Below, piece by piece: positions 49,151 through 60,800 of a DNA stretch of 64,000 nt. How positions within the stretch are numbered: the first letter of the stretch is position 1; every line of letters starts with the position of its first letter. The DNA comes from Echinostoma caproni (Eukaryota; Platyhelminthes; Trematoda; Plagiorchiida; Echinostomatidae), in assembly GCA_900618425.1 (NCBI GenBank), contig UZAN01039713.1, positions 55,075-119,074 of the forward strand, given 5' to 3'. The notes below the pieces were generated by a model, which ran no database searches, was not told the DNA's origin, and saw only the letters and a list, made by a program, of their open reading frames with translations. The position numbers were made by a program, and so were the translations under genes.

Positions 49151-50585
49151 CGAAATGGAACATATATACAGGCTTGAATAAACTGTTTCAAGAAACGAAC
49201 TTTCATCAGGTTTGTAACTAAGATCACACAACGTAGACAAATATGTTTTCGGTGAATTCCTTTTCAAGACTTTACGATCACATTTATATAAAACAATTTC
49301 AATAGGGTCAAACAGAAAGGTGAATGAGTAGTGTGTTTGGCGATGTGACCAAAAGAACTCCAAAGTTTTGCGCAGTTTGGATCACCTCATCGAAGTTACT
49401 CTGCTATAATACGGTCATGTGAACAGGCGATTTTCCCTCTCCTTGACCAGGGTTTGTTTGGTAGCTTAAGTCAATTTTTGTCGTGCGCACAACTCAGGCT
49501 TCATTATTTGGATACTAATCACCCCTGCCACTGCCATTTAATGACACATTGCTTGAATTTGCTTATAAAATGGATTGACTTCATTCGGAAAGTAGGCGTT
49601 TGCAACTCTGCACTCATGAGTTCATTCACATGGAGATTCATGAACTTCTATTAGACGAAGTGCGTATTCGCCTGAAAATATTGGCAAAGCACTTGCTCCA
49701 TTTTCATATTTTCTTATCACGCTCACCCCTGATTTCAAAAAAATGGATTCCCCGGGGCTATCTAGGCGATCTAATGAGATCGATTTCTGGGACGTGCGCA
49801 ACTTGGAATCCCTCAACCTGATACCAGACTGTCTGATTCACTGTTAGTGATGTTTGTGATAGTTTTATTGTCACCTGTTGTCGGTGTGGGTTGAACAGCT
49901 GAAATCATTACCAGTAGGAAAACCAAGGTATTTGCCAGAGTTTATTCTAGATAAGGGAGTGCTATTTATCACTGTGGCGTCTGCTATAAGTGAAGGGTGT
50001 GCAAAACTATAAATAAACGGCGTGGTGCATTACTCTATAACTGATTCCCCTGTGGTGATCTTCCACCCACGCTTAGGTAGTATGGGATTCATAATCTATC
50101 CCCCTGCACATTTCCGACTATCACAAGATCGATCGGGTTCATTCATCGCTCCGTCGGATGGTTCAGCTAGAATAGGAGACGCGATACTTGCCCAGCTAAC
50201 CCAAGGAAGAACCCACACTTAGGCAGCAGCCTCGAGTCTGTGACTGTGAACAGCAGGTGTGCCATCATTGCACGGCTGGGCAACAGGTAACGACAAACAC
50301 ATCACAAATGTAAAATGGTTATCACTCAGTATTCTGTCAGGTCAACGCATTCCAATTTGCGCAAATCGCGGAAAATGATCCAATCAGACCGCTTACGTGA
50401 TCAGAAGGAATTTGATTCCTTTGGGTCACGGGTGAGAGGGACGAGACTATGTGGAACCATTTAATGGTCGCAGTGTATATACCCAACATTTGTTTGTTTA
50501 TCGATTTATGGTATGACTCCAGCTGTTTTATGCACCCAACAGCATTCATTTTCAACATTTTCGATAAGTCACAATGAAACAAACA
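49151..50585. other. No recognisable gene
   Basis: Short frames only. Part of 49,151-49,400 may belong with the candidate terminus upstream. Confidence 0.4.
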
Positions 50586-50592
50586 TTAGGCA

Positions 50593-52130
50593 TTAAAAAA
50601 AATAAATTATACATTTACAAAAATGAAAAAAACAAGCAAATAGATATGATAAAATCCTAATGCGACAGGTGATTTTCCACGTCAATAATGATATTTGTTC
50701 AGTTTCCTTAGCTACAACCAAATAAGGGATGATCTTGTTATGATAGGTGGTGGTTCGTGCACAAAGAATCTTAAATTTGAAACGCGAATTCAGGTGAGAC
50801 ACTGAAGTATTGAAATGGGCATGCAGCCAGTGTTTTTCGTTTAACACTATATGACTGATTTCGCTATCAAATGAATCACAGTACTTGTTTAAAATGAATT
50901 CAAGGGAAACGGTCTTTGAAATGCCACTGAAAAGGAGAAAGAAGCTTAAGAGATTGGGAAAAAGGATTATAGTCTTTCCCCTTTTTGACCAAGAAAAAAA
51001 TATGGAAAAACAGTACAACCAGAGTGTAAGAATGCAAGCGGTCACAAATTTAAGAATTACATTTAGGGGAACTCTGAGCTTTTTAAGCCCAAACGAGTGC
51101 AAGGATAGTCCTCAAACCACGATTTAAATGTTTTCAACAAGTTTGAACCAAGAACGGTTATGTTACAAAGTAACTCCAAGATATTTGATAGTCAGCTTTG
51201 AGGATGATATTACCAGTAACAGCAAGTTCAAGCTGATTACACAAAAGGTTTCGTAATGAGTGTCTGTTTTCATACTAAAAGGAACAACCAAAAATTTATC
51301 GACGATAATCATCAAAGACTGGGGGGTAGACCAAATGAAAAAAATGATTTAGACAATCCCGAAGTTGACGGACACAGTCAAGATCGGTCTAGGGACAATC
51401 AAAATCTAGGTCTTCAGCATGCTTGCACGTTATAAAGTTGGGAGGGATGGATAAGTCGTAATTGTACAGTCATTAAAATAAATGGAGTCAAAAAGCACCC
51501 TGGACAACTCCAAAATTAATTTCTATCAAAGAGTAAGATTTAACTTTAAAAAACGTGAATTGTCTCCTGCGCGAAATGTAATTCACTAGTACATTCAACA
51601 CATCAGTTGCCAGACCGCATTCCGAAAGACGTTGAATGAGAATGCCTCGGTCAATTGTTCCGAAAGCATTGGCATAATCAAGCAAAACTCACAGGACGAT
51701 GCCAGACCTTTTATAAAACGAGGATGAAACGGAGTGAACAACGTGAGCAACAGCATCAAGAGTGGAAAGCGAAGGTTTGTAAGCAAATTGAATATGGGCA
51801 TTCGCAACAGATAAAAGGGTATCCGGTTATGATGCAATCTTTCGAAAACTTTCTATCCGGGAAGCCCTTCAACAATCGGGAATAAATCCCGATGATTTAC
51901 ATAAAATGAACAGCTCGGAATTAGGTGAAGCAAGTTGTTCAGCACACTAAGTCAACAGGACGGGGACAATGATCCAGTGTCATTTGCCTTCTGGAATGTA
52001 GGGACTTCAGAACCTTCAAAACCTCCATCAATTTTGCAGATTGGTTCTCCCCATTAGATATAGATGAAAGTGGCATTGAGTTCAGTATGAACGCCTTTGC
52101 GGGTTGATTGCCTAACTCATTAACATCCAG
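50593..52130 (-). pseudogene. E6 reverse transcriptase and C-terminal domain remnant
   Basis: The palm is LDYANAFGTIDRGILIQRL (51,685 leftwards) with its aspartate intact, then NYISRRRQFTFF and INFGVVQGAFF (GV.QGSVL equivalent). The YADD box is not recognisable. The thumb includes FSMKTDTHYETFC, SSKLTIKYLGVTL and SWFKLVENI. The C-terminal domain, open for 169 codons, reads FGLKKLRVPLNVILK, TACILTLWLYC, SGISKTVSLEFILNKYCDS and LCARTTTYHNKIIPYL, the typical CR1 C-terminus (KLR.P...L......ILY.). Stops and frameshifts occur upstream of it. Confidence 0.85.
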
Positions 52131-52199
52131 GAAAATGTTTGGGATGAGCTCTAATGATTGAGCGACGAACGAGAGAGAGAAAACGGACAGCCGGAAATG

Positions 52200-52760
52200 A
52201 GGCTTTAATCTTTTAAAAATGTAGGTACATCAGCTATAATCGAAAGATAGAAAATCTACATTATCAGTAAACGGTGATGTAATGTTATAAAGATCAAAGG
52301 TACAACAAAATCACCACCGTTGAGCTGGATAAATGGAAAATACATATCACGGTGGTTCTTGTTTCCCTAAAGAATTTCGATACATATATCCTTTTGAAGC
52401 TCAATACTTTCATGTTGATCGATGATGATAGATGTTTAACATCTGCTGCAATTGTGAGGAGAAAGAATCACTAAATAACAAACAAAATCAAAATTTGTCG
52501 TGGAAGTACGAAAGTGAAAAATTGACGGTGCTTTTGCCCCACATTCTGTTAAGAAATGCAGCCACTCTGCCACCTCTGTGAAGTAAGTTCACATTTCGTT
52601 CGCCTCAGAAGATTTCAAATCCATCAAGATAGGCGACATTATGCTCAATATCTGGATGTAGCCAACTTCCCTGGAGTAGAATTAGTTCTACATCCTTAGA
52701 TTCCTTTTGGTGCACAAAATTCTTGACATCATTGTGTTTTCCATGAGCTAACGGATGTTA
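52200..52760 (-). pseudogene. E6 AP-like endonuclease remnant
   Basis: From about 52,735 the minus strand reads FVHQKESKDVELILLQGSWL, HPDIEHNVAYLDGFEIF and LLHRGGRVAAFL, corresponding to the (Q/T)ESWL..DI.D....L.GF..FR.DR...GGGVA blocks. The catalytic glutamate is glycine (QGSWL). The later GDFN and SDH motifs could not be seen in 52,600-52,200, where several frames are mixed. Confidence 0.75.
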
Positions 52761-52764
52761 CTTC

Positions 52765-53205
52765 AGATGATAGACGCAACGGTCAAATTATCAAAGGAGT
52801 GCCGCCTAAGCGCGAAGCACCAGCAAACACGCTGCTTAATGTGATGTCATTGAACACATTTTTGTAATCGTTTGAAAAGATTTCTCACAAAATGAGAAAA
52901 AGCCAGAAACTAATATTTCTGCGCCAGGTCCAGGAACGTAAAAGGTTTGTCTGAATTTTATTTTACACAACAGTATTAAGCAAGACTGCCAGCATATTAA
53001 ATTCAGTGTTCTGAAATCCGTAATCAGGGAATATTAATCAGGTAAAACAAAAGCTGTTGCATTGATGTAGACTGCCAAATTGCATCTTTCCTTTTAAACT
53101 ACTCTTATTGGCCAGATGCATGGGTTCATGTCGAATGCTCATGAATTCCGGAAACTTTCACACATATAGTCGGAATATGAAAAATGCAACCTTTGTTTAA
53201 ACAGG
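52765..53205. other. Spacer between E6 and E7
   Basis: No motif recognised. It could contain the 5' end of E6. Confidence 0.4.
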
Positions 53206-53208
53206 GTT

Positions 53209-55100
53209 GCCAAATTCAAATTTTTATTATGGATAAATTACAAAACTGATACTTATTGAATCCCATAGGATCTGTACGCATTGGGTTTTGTTGGTAGTAC
53301 AACCAAACAGCAAATGTTAACGTTCACTCAGAAGTGTTATAAAGGTAGGTGTTTCAATGCTTCTTCGAGCCGTGACTTGAATGATTCGATGGTTGGTGCA
53401 CAACCAACTTGAGGTGGCAGAGCGTTTCAAGTATTACGAACTCTGCGATTGAGGGAATTTCGAATGCAGTTTGGCGGACTCTTTTGGAGCAAACCTTTAA
53501 ATGGATGTCCTTTGAGGTGACCGTTCCTGGATAGTGTTAGTAGAATACTGCATGGGTGGTTAGGCTGTTGAAGTATTTACTATACGAGCATCATATCTCC
53601 CCATGTTCAATGGCACTTAAACGAATAGAGTCCGGAAATTTGTATTCTTCCACCGCAGGTCTTAGATTATAACCCTTTGGCCATTTTGGCTGCTGCTCCC
53701 TGTGGACGTCCGAGCGCCCTTTTGTAGCGAATCAGCCATGGATTCCAATCCTGTATAGTATACTCGGTGAGTGGTCCAAATCATGCCGATAGCAAACGGG
53801 GCAATAGATCTGCTTCGAATGATTGGAAAACACGTTTTAGCAATTTAACATGCTCTGTGGCTTTTGTTGACGCTCTTGTGCAATGTGTGGAACATTCCAG
53901 ATCCTCAAGCACATTAAGTCCCAGATTCTTTTCGCACGGAGCACGCGAGATTAGCTGATTTCGAAGTAAGTATGGAAAGCGACCCCTGTGAGGCAACGGT
54001 ACAACGTTGCATTTATCAACGCCGAGTTTGATGCCATTAAATATAGCCAATCGGTCAGGTGCTTCGAGTGTTTCTTTTGGGGTTCCATAATCTTCAGGAT
54101 ATTTTACCGTTCTCCATGTTTTGGCGTCGTCAGTTAATGATAATGTTTCCTCCACAAGGACAGCTGTTAGGTCATTTATGAATCCTAGGAAAATGTAAGG
54201 ACGAAGTACGGATTCTTGTGGAATTCCACGGACAGCCTCAAGCAGTCACAATGGAGAACCAATGACTCTAACCCATACAGTGAGTTGTCGAAGAAATTCT
54301 CTAATCCACCCTAGGAGCAGTCCTCGTAAGCGGTAGTTATGGAGCTTCTGAAGCAGTACACGATGTTGAACCCTGTGAAAATCTTTAGAGAATTCTACGT
54401 CCACATGTACTGTCTCCCCTGCGTCAACTGATCTTGCTCACAAGGTCGTGTTACACGAGAGTATTTTCGGAACCTGTGCTGAGTCGGCGGAAGAACGTTA
54501 CACTTCTCGAAATACTTCGAGGTTTAGCAACAATCAGTTCCATTAATTTTCACTGAACAGGGAGAAGTGTAACTAAACGAAGTTCACAGGACCACGTCTA
54601 AAGCCAACTTTGTGAATAGGTGAAATAATACCGCGTTTCCAGGACTGGAGAATGTTGGTTTTGTCGAAAATGCGTTGATATGGATGAATATGCATTTCAC
54701 ATGTGATTTTTCAAGGATTTCAGTTTCTGGAGGCGGAACGTTTCTTCCCCTGGAGATGAGTTCTCACACAATAACAATACTTTGGGTTTTACTGCTTCAG
54801 ATTTGAATTTGACGGTAGTCAATTTGGGATATGGAACCTACTCCCCGACTTTGTCACCTGCAGCGAACTCTTCATGAAACCGAACTTTGAGGAATACGGC
54901 TGTTTCCGGAGTACGACTGGAAACGCGTCCTGCATGCATTAGTGCCAATATTCCTCATAGCACTTTTCTGGTGGCAGTGATATGCTTATGCATGATCTTC
55001 AGATGGGAAATAAATTTATATGTGGTGTTCTTTAAAACCTTCGTTTATGCTCTCGCATTAATTTTTACCAATGTTTTCTCCACATGATATAAATATTCCA
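53209..55100 (-). pseudogene. E7 reverse transcriptase, C-terminal domain and 3' UTR
   Basis: Blocks in order: LQSWKRGIISPIHKVG and PVNFV (PVNYRP equivalent, about 54,640-54,570); palm VEFSKDFHRVQHRVLLQKL (about 54,410), where the expected aspartate is glutamate; GWIREFL; RGIPQESVLRPYIFLGFIND (about 54,235-54,180); catalytic box LTDDAKTWRTV (about 54,130) with both aspartates; thumb VDKCNVVPLPHRGRFPYLL and CEKNLGL; then HLKGHPFKG (about 53,510), RRVRNT*NALPPQV and IESFKSRLEEA. The 124-codon frame at 54,155-53,781 is the longest uninterrupted part. The 3' UTR follows to 53,209. Confidence 0.88.
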
Positions 55101-55689
55101 AGTGTTGTCAGTAATACATCCTTGAAACGGTAGCCAGGAGGAATTCCTCTTCTTGGTTTGACTGCGGATCCGTGATGATCAATTTGGCGACGTACCGAAA
55201 GTTTGACTTCTGTAGAGATCTGTTAGAGAGTGTTAGAGCATCAGTGAATATTTTCCCGTACTCCAGTGCATCAAGCTGTTTTTCCGGTTGAGTCCATTAT
55301 TTGAAGGAAGCAGAGTTCAAAAATTTTCTTTAGTCAAAAACGGTGCGTGTTTTGATTTTCAGGCATGCTCCTATAGAGGAGTGGTAAATGTAATCAAAAA
55401 GCAGAACCACATGGTCCCTACGTCCTAATAGAGACGTTATTCCGACAGATTTGACTATAAGCTACCCGCTAGTCAATACTAAGTAGATTGTTGACGGTAC
55501 ATGGCCTGCTCCAAATCTGGTGTGATCCTTTACATGATTATACATAAGATGTAAGTCCAAAAGCTGTGATAAATTTCGCTGGAATGGTTGGTGGTAGTTC
55601 TGGCATTTTATAAAATTGAGGCAACTGAAGTTTCTTATTATGAAAACATGAGTGAACTTTACTGAGAAAACGTATCTCATAGTCTGCCA

Positions 55690-56040
55690 CAGCTCTCCTC
55701 GTTAGCTAGGTCTGAGGGTGCAGGAGAGCGATAGACTACACCAGTCAAACAACTACTGTCTTTGGTCAGCCCCATCGTGCATCACAGTGTGTCGGGGGCT
55801 TCATCAAATAGATCACGTGAATCACATTGAAGATTGCTGGGGAAATACAGCAGCATACCGCCACCTCGTGTAGAACGATCACGTCACAGCAGGGAAATTT
55901 CGGGTAGCTGCAATTCAGAGTCCAGTATATCCGCAGTCTACCAAATTTCGGTAATGGCAACAAGATCGCACTGGTCAGTTTGTAAGCGCAGTTGCACCTC
56001 GGGGATTTTGCATTGGAAGCCGAATGCGTTTGTTTAAGGG
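55690..56040 (-). pseudogene. E7 AP-like endonuclease remnant
   Basis: From 56,035: GFQCKIPEVQLRLQTDQCD, then LVAITEIW*TADILDSEL, the (T/V)ETWL motif with the glutamate intact and a stop in place of leucine, then LPEISLL*RDRSTRGGGMLL, CTMGLTKDSSCLTGVVYRSP. It aligns block for block with E2 (LIAVTKPWLTTDM, LPDMELFRRDLPTRDGS, GVVYRPPS). The segment down to 55,300 should hold the GDFN and SDH motifs, but I could not find them. Confidence 0.85.
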
Positions 56041-56123
56041 CAGTCTAGAAAGTGTCGGCTTCGGAACCCACTGGATGCCAAATCGATATTTACGCTGACC
56101 ACTCTGCGGTCGGCTAGCAATGA

Positions 56124-56141
56124 TTTTTTTGGGGGGGGGGG
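56124..56141. repeat. T7-G11 homopolymer pair
   Basis: Seven T directly followed by eleven G, between the ORF1 and endonuclease remnants of E7. Its length may be unreliable in the assembly. Confidence 0.9.
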
Positions 56142-56396
56142 AATCGGTTCTTCTGCTGTGGGCTGGTGAGGATTGAGAGGGAAGTGGAGCTTGGATTGGG
56201 AGAAGCGGCATATTACCTCCGTTTTCTAACTGCAGACACCGTTTCATCTCACTTATCAACAATATACGGATGCATTATTCTGGTGGTCCCCTTCTTCTGT
56301 CTTGATACCATACCCGCAAAACCGATGTCACCATTCCCGGGGTACTCAGGATTAACTCCATAACCTCGGGCCGTTCTCCTGGACGTTTGTTGGCAT

Positions 56397-57445
56397 CTAA
56401 GTCGGATGATTGAGTTTGCGGAAATATTGCGGTATCCAATCAGATCTTGAATGAACCTTGACTCTTAGCAAGCGTTTCGTTGGTATTTCGACTTGTATGG
56501 ATCGTCTAAGTTTGGGACTCATTGAATTAATACAACGTGTATATCTAATGGGTTCGTCCGATTTCGCATACTTTCGGTCCACGGTCAGGAAGTATTCTTT
56601 CGAAACTTTGCCAAGAATGTACCAAGAAGGAAGAACGTTCCCCAGATCTTTCTCTTCCCAGAAAACAACGCGAAGTAGCCTCGGTTTCCCTGCGTGAGGC
56701 GAAGACGGTTGGCGAAATAGGCGTATGATGCTCTTTGGGCGAACCTCTATGCTCAATTGAGTAAATAATAAAGTCTAATGACTAAGCTCTGCTTCTTGTC
56801 TCACCCTCAGTGCAGTTGCTATCGTTTCTGGTACGTTAATGCAGATAACTGTCGCAGCGGTGTGATTAATTGTCCCCTTATGTTTGTCAGCGTATGTTCT
56901 ATCTGCGATGTAGATAACTTGGACTCAATGTAGCTCTGAGAGCCATAAATCCAGTGTGCATCGTTTGTCGCTGTTATTGTCGTCGTAACATGGTCCAGTG
57001 TCGGCTGCATTGAAGGGTTCTCTATCTCTGAAAAATGCTTATATTTTTCATTGTTTTGGCACCCTAATAAATCTAGAGGTGCGTTGGACCATGGCTACTT
57101 TAGGAAAAACTATAATGCGTTGCCGGACCCCCGAATTAGGTTCATCGAGTGAAACTGGGAATTCAAGGAAGCTATCCTATCTTCCAGTACTGGGATTTCA
57201 GTGTTTGCCATTTCCTCAGCGGCCAATAATATCTGCTTATATCTGTTGGAGATGCCTATAATACATTTGATAACTGGGGTATTCAAGCAATCCGTGGAAA
57301 ACGAAAATCAATCTGATTGTGCAGCCATCTGTTTTGTCTGTTTGATCAATAGTTTCGCGCACGAGGGGTGAAAATATGTCCTACGATGGGTGCATGATAT
57401 TCCTTCCTCGACAGTTTTGCCACAGCTTGCCTAACCACAGACTCC
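56397..57445 (-). pseudogene. E7 ORF1 remnant: PHD-like finger, coiled coil, KPRLLRV domain
   Basis: From 57,430 one frame reads SCGKTVEEGISCTHRRTYF then HPSCAKLLIK, a PHD-type finger with CG.....GI.C and H-x2-C ligands, and after one stop FSTDCLNTP where the last C-x2-C should be (compare FCMNC in E2). ISNRYKQILLAAEEMA and VLEDRIASLNSQFHSM form a coiled coil. The later frame (56,756-56,397) has a proline-rich lead-in and PHAGKPRLLRVVFWEEKD, then YFLTVDRKYAKSDEPIRY. It is presumably the nucleic-acid-binding protein of the element; functional roles are inferred from LINE ORF1 biology. Confidence 0.78.
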
Positions 57446-60165
57446 CAAAACCTGTGTGACCAAATATGCGGCATTTGCTGTTGTTGATGGTGGTATAGTC
57501 CGTCGACCAATTTTGATTCAGTCAATGACGGGATGAGAAACAGATGAAAAAGGTCAAGTGGAATGAATTCGATATTATTGGGTCACCCGGGCGAGATGTG
57601 CAGAACAATGACCGAGGTAGTCAGTGCGTATTGTTCGTCGTGACTAAGTTGGAGGGACGGACACAGGTGCAGTCGTGATTGCAAATGGTTCGGGACAGAA
57701 TTAAACGAAATATATCCGTAGATCTCTTGGAAAAGCATAACGAAAGATGCACAGAAGCTCGTTGTATAGAGTGTTGGTTCCACAACGAAGGCACTGCGCG
57801 GAGAATAAATCATCTTTGCGCGCGTAATCAGCACAGAAGATTCGGTTTGTGTAACCAAACGGGAGAACAGTGTCGCATTTGATGTAAATATCGGAGATAT
57901 TAGTATCTCACGATTGAGCTTAAAGAACTGGGGCGAATGAGTGTCAACTGGACGTTATACGAAGAGCTTGGGCAGAAAAGTTCCACCAAAGCCGGAAGCA
58001 CACAATTTGATTAACCGCACAGCCGGTCACCTGTCAAAGATGATATCATAACATCACAACTCTTTTATGTTCATTGGTTGCCTAATAACTTTGAGTATTC
58101 TCCAAAAGTATTTCACACATTTTCTGTACGAGCTGAGGCAAAACCCGTGATACTCGAACGTCGATCGTAGTAACTGTGTTAAATATTTCATTATTAATTG
58201 ATCTCTTCAGTTCAGTTCAGTCCCTCTTTAACCATCTGAAAAATGCCCTTAGTCAACTGTTGCAGATAAAAGATTTTAATTTTCTGATTCGCTTCTTAAA
58301 TATACATCAGAAACTGGTTTACGGAAAACACGAAAGCCACATGAGATGAGCAAAATAGTGCGAACATACAGGAGCTTCCTTTGAACGTTTTTCAGGCTGC
58401 AATTTATACCATAATGACTATCAACGGCGTATCATCCAATCCCGCCATATCATTTCTTAACCAAGCTTTACCACATCGGCATTTGTAGAAAATGGAATGT
58501 TCCACTATTCGAAAACCCCAGAATATTCCGGTGGTTTATGATCTAACTCACCTACAGCGGCTTGTTTCCAGTTTTGGCTAAAGGATTGCGGATCAAGTTA
58601 AAATGATTGTGGATCGCAACTGAAGGAAGGTGGGTTTTAGCTAACATTTGACGGGATGAGGTATGGATAAAAGAAAACTTATTACGACACGTAGGCATGC
58701 TAAGTTTCAAAAAAAGTGTCAGTTTGGACGAGTCAGTGGAAGCTCCATAAAATGTATTTTCACGACAAATAGTAAATATCCTTCATCGACTGATCTAATG
58801 TAGTTTTACTGATATGAATTTTTAGGGATAAGTTGATATCCTTACGCAGCTATTTAGCTTAGAAACCGGTTGAGGAAATATGTTTTATCGAACATTCCGC
58901 TTTTTTGTCTATTCAGACACCCATCTTTTGTTGCGTACAATAGATCAGCGGTAGGTTATTCAATAATGTTCATTGGCAAATAACAAACTCATAACTAAAT
59001 GGCCTTCTCCGCGTTCTCATTGCGTCCCTATTAGAGCTGGTAGTGAGTAATTTACTGGTATAAGTTCAAAACAAGACTATCACATCTTTGTAACCAGTGT
59101 GGACAGTTTTGCGCAGTAGGGTGCTAAAACCTTGTAGAAGCAATTATTGGTTACCTGTTCACAGTGTTCATATGGAAATAATATTTCGATATAGGAATCA
59201 CCAGAGCCATGTTCATAGTTATCACTGATTGTACGGCATTGGATTGCTGAACCATGTTGACCTGTGATGATAGCCCGGCTCTTACGCGAAGTGCTTTGTT
59301 GAGGAAACATCAATGTGTGCTACTTCAAAAAGCGAAAAATCTACGAACACAGAGTCGATGCGACCGATCTCATTTCTATTGATTTCATCATGGGATACAG
59401 TAAATTAAATCGTCCATAATTTATTCCGCAAGCATTACATAACATTGTCCACAATGATACCGTCACGATAGAGCAGGTGAATTGACTTGCCGTGACAGTA
59501 CACTGACTGACACAGGATTCCGAGTCTATAGTTCACGGAACATATCCTACTTTAGATTTGTCCACAGAAAGATCTCTATGTCAAAGAAATTTCTTATCTC
59601 ATTTATGTAGCTTAAAATGACATGCATTTGAATATCCGACTCCTAAATCTAATTCAGCGTATACCCCAATCTTAGAAAAGCGAGCTTCAATGGTAATATC
59701 AATAAAACGTAGTGGACTCTACCTGGGCAAAAAGAAGGGAAAGGTTTCTGACAACGCTGGTACAATAGCTTAGATTTTATTCCGTTTTTCGACGAGTCAA
59801 GCAGAAAATGTAGTCTATAAAGTAATATTCAATGAACTCGAGCCTCAAACAAATATGTTTACCGTCTCTATCTCTAAATGATCTGTTTCATTAGCGCTTC
59901 CTTACTTACCATCTTCACAACATCGAATTTCAAAAGAGAAATATGATAGAGGGGAACATGCAATCATTCTTCTTTGGATATGGGTAAACGTTTTGTTTCG
60001 TCATACCAAAATACAGATGATCTTTTGCACAATCCATCGGACAAAAGAATAAAAGCAAACGCAAAACATAAAAAGACTTATAAACCCCCAAATCCCAACA
60101 TCAGAACATACACTTCATGTATACAAATTGCTCAAAAAATGTGGCCATTATGATATAGAAATATA
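57446..60165. other. No recognisable gene; may include E7 5' sequence near 57.5 kb
   Basis: A pair of overlapping frames at 57,583-57,882 (plus-strand one cysteine- and arginine-rich) has no recognisable domain. The remainder is AT-rich and without motif. Confidence 0.4.
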
Positions 60166-60169
60166 GTTC

Positions 60170-60240
60170 CAAAGAGGGAATAACAACGTTTCGGCCTCCA
60201 ATGTTTCCGTGTAGCACAGGCAGTATTGTCGTATCCAGTG
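60170..60240 (-). repeat. GAAACGTT retroelement terminus-like motif
   Basis: On the minus strand GGAAACATTGGAGGCC is followed by GAAACGTTGTTATTCCC (about 60,175-60,215). This resembles the GAAACGTT segment at 49,112-49,119 and the termini of Penelope-like and related elements, but the CUGAUGA half is missing. Weak on its own. Confidence 0.2.
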
Positions 60241-60657
60241 GTATAATTTATTCTACAGTTTTGTTAATGTTTCTATCTGGTTTCTGGAGGGTATTTTTGA
60301 ACCTCTACCATTTTTGCAGCGTCAAAAGGCATGAAATCGGGCGGCGTTTCTCCAAACGATCAGCGGTAGCATTAGTACCGTTAAATTGATATTTTCGAAC
60401 TTTCTCGCTTGAGATACACTACATCCGGCACCGAGTCCGTCAGGTCACCTTTTGCGTGATGATCAAACCAGAAGACGAAAACGGAGACTTTTGGTTTTCG
60501 AGTTTGTCTAGACAAATCATTATTCTCCTTCAGATAATTGAACAAAGTGTACATTTGTGTCAATTACTAGGGGGAAAGTGAGATGTGAAGAGCTGTTTTA
60601 TCGAAAACAAGTTAAGGCTTTGCATGCGATAGAAATGTTTTTATTAACCGACAAAGA

Positions 60658-60702
60658 GCACTGGACTGCCAGTTCGTCCTGTTTGGGACTCATCAGCAGT
60701 GC
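60658..60702 (-). ncRNA. Hammerhead ribozyme in SINE copy 2
   Basis: On the minus strand: stem I strand GCACTG (60,702-60,697); intact core CTGATGA (60,696-60,690); stem II GTCC/GGAC closed by CAAACA (60,689-60,676); GAA (60,675-60,673); short self-complementary stem III segment CTGGCAG (60,672-60,666); UC with the predicted cleavage 3' of C at 60,664; and CAGTGC (60,663-60,658), fully complementary to GCACTG. The only core defect is one missing A in the usual GAAA box, which should weaken or abolish cleavage. Known schistosome hammerheads have the same CUGAUGAGUCCCAAA...GGACGAAA core. Confidence 0.85.
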
Positions 60703-60800
60703 ATATTCCTGTCGGGATTCCAACCGTGAACGTTCGGGTAGGGTCTTCAAACCTTTTCCCCCTATGTTATGAAATTTTATACTTCACGTTCATTGAATAA
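60658..60800 (-). mobile_element. tRNA-derived SINE with internal hammerhead ribozyme (copy 2)
   Basis: On the minus strand a B-box-like GGTTGGAATCCC (60,714-60,725; one mismatch to GGTTCGANTCC) lies 11 bases before the hammerhead at 60,702. Upstream TTTGAAGACCCTACCC leads back towards the position where the A box should be (around 60,755-60,770), but that box is decayed. Same module order as copy 1, with a 7-base shorter spacer. No tail is visible past 60,658. Similar ribozyme-bearing SINE-like repeats are known from schistosomes. Confidence 0.65.

Larger units (their letters stand above)
50593..52760 (-). mobile_element. E6: degenerate CR1-like non-LTR retrotransposon
   Basis: Minus-strand order: endonuclease (52,760-52,250), RT fingers (about 52,100-51,880), palm (51,800-51,480), thumb (51,340-51,140) and a long open C-terminal domain (51,102-50,593). 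The 3' end is AT-rich with A runs on the plus strand (T runs on the coding strand) and no clear tail. It belongs to the same broad CR1 group as E1, E4 and E5. No ORF1 was recognised upstream. Confidence 0.85.
53209..57445 (-). mobile_element. E7: near full-length degenerate non-LTR retrotransposon
   Basis: About 4.2 kb on the minus strand with all expected modules: ORF1 (57,445-56,397), endonuclease (56,040-55,690), RT (54,720-53,900) and C-terminal domain ending near 53,350, then a 3' UTR and an AAATTTG-type terminus at about 53,209-53,225, shared with the isolated fragment at 36.6 kb. E2 matches it in ORF1 and endonuclease. It is the most complete element in the window. The 5' UTR may extend past 57,445. 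Confidence 0.88.

Noticed and set aside
50885..51127. Lysine-rich plus-strand frame opposite E6
   Set aside because: Exact antisense of the E6 C-terminal domain, which has clear family motifs.
57679..57882. Plus-strand frame rich in Cys, Arg and His (spacings such as RCTEARCIEC)
   Set aside because: Short, overlaps an equally long minus-strand frame, no recognised zinc-finger pattern, and lies at the likely 5' side of E7.
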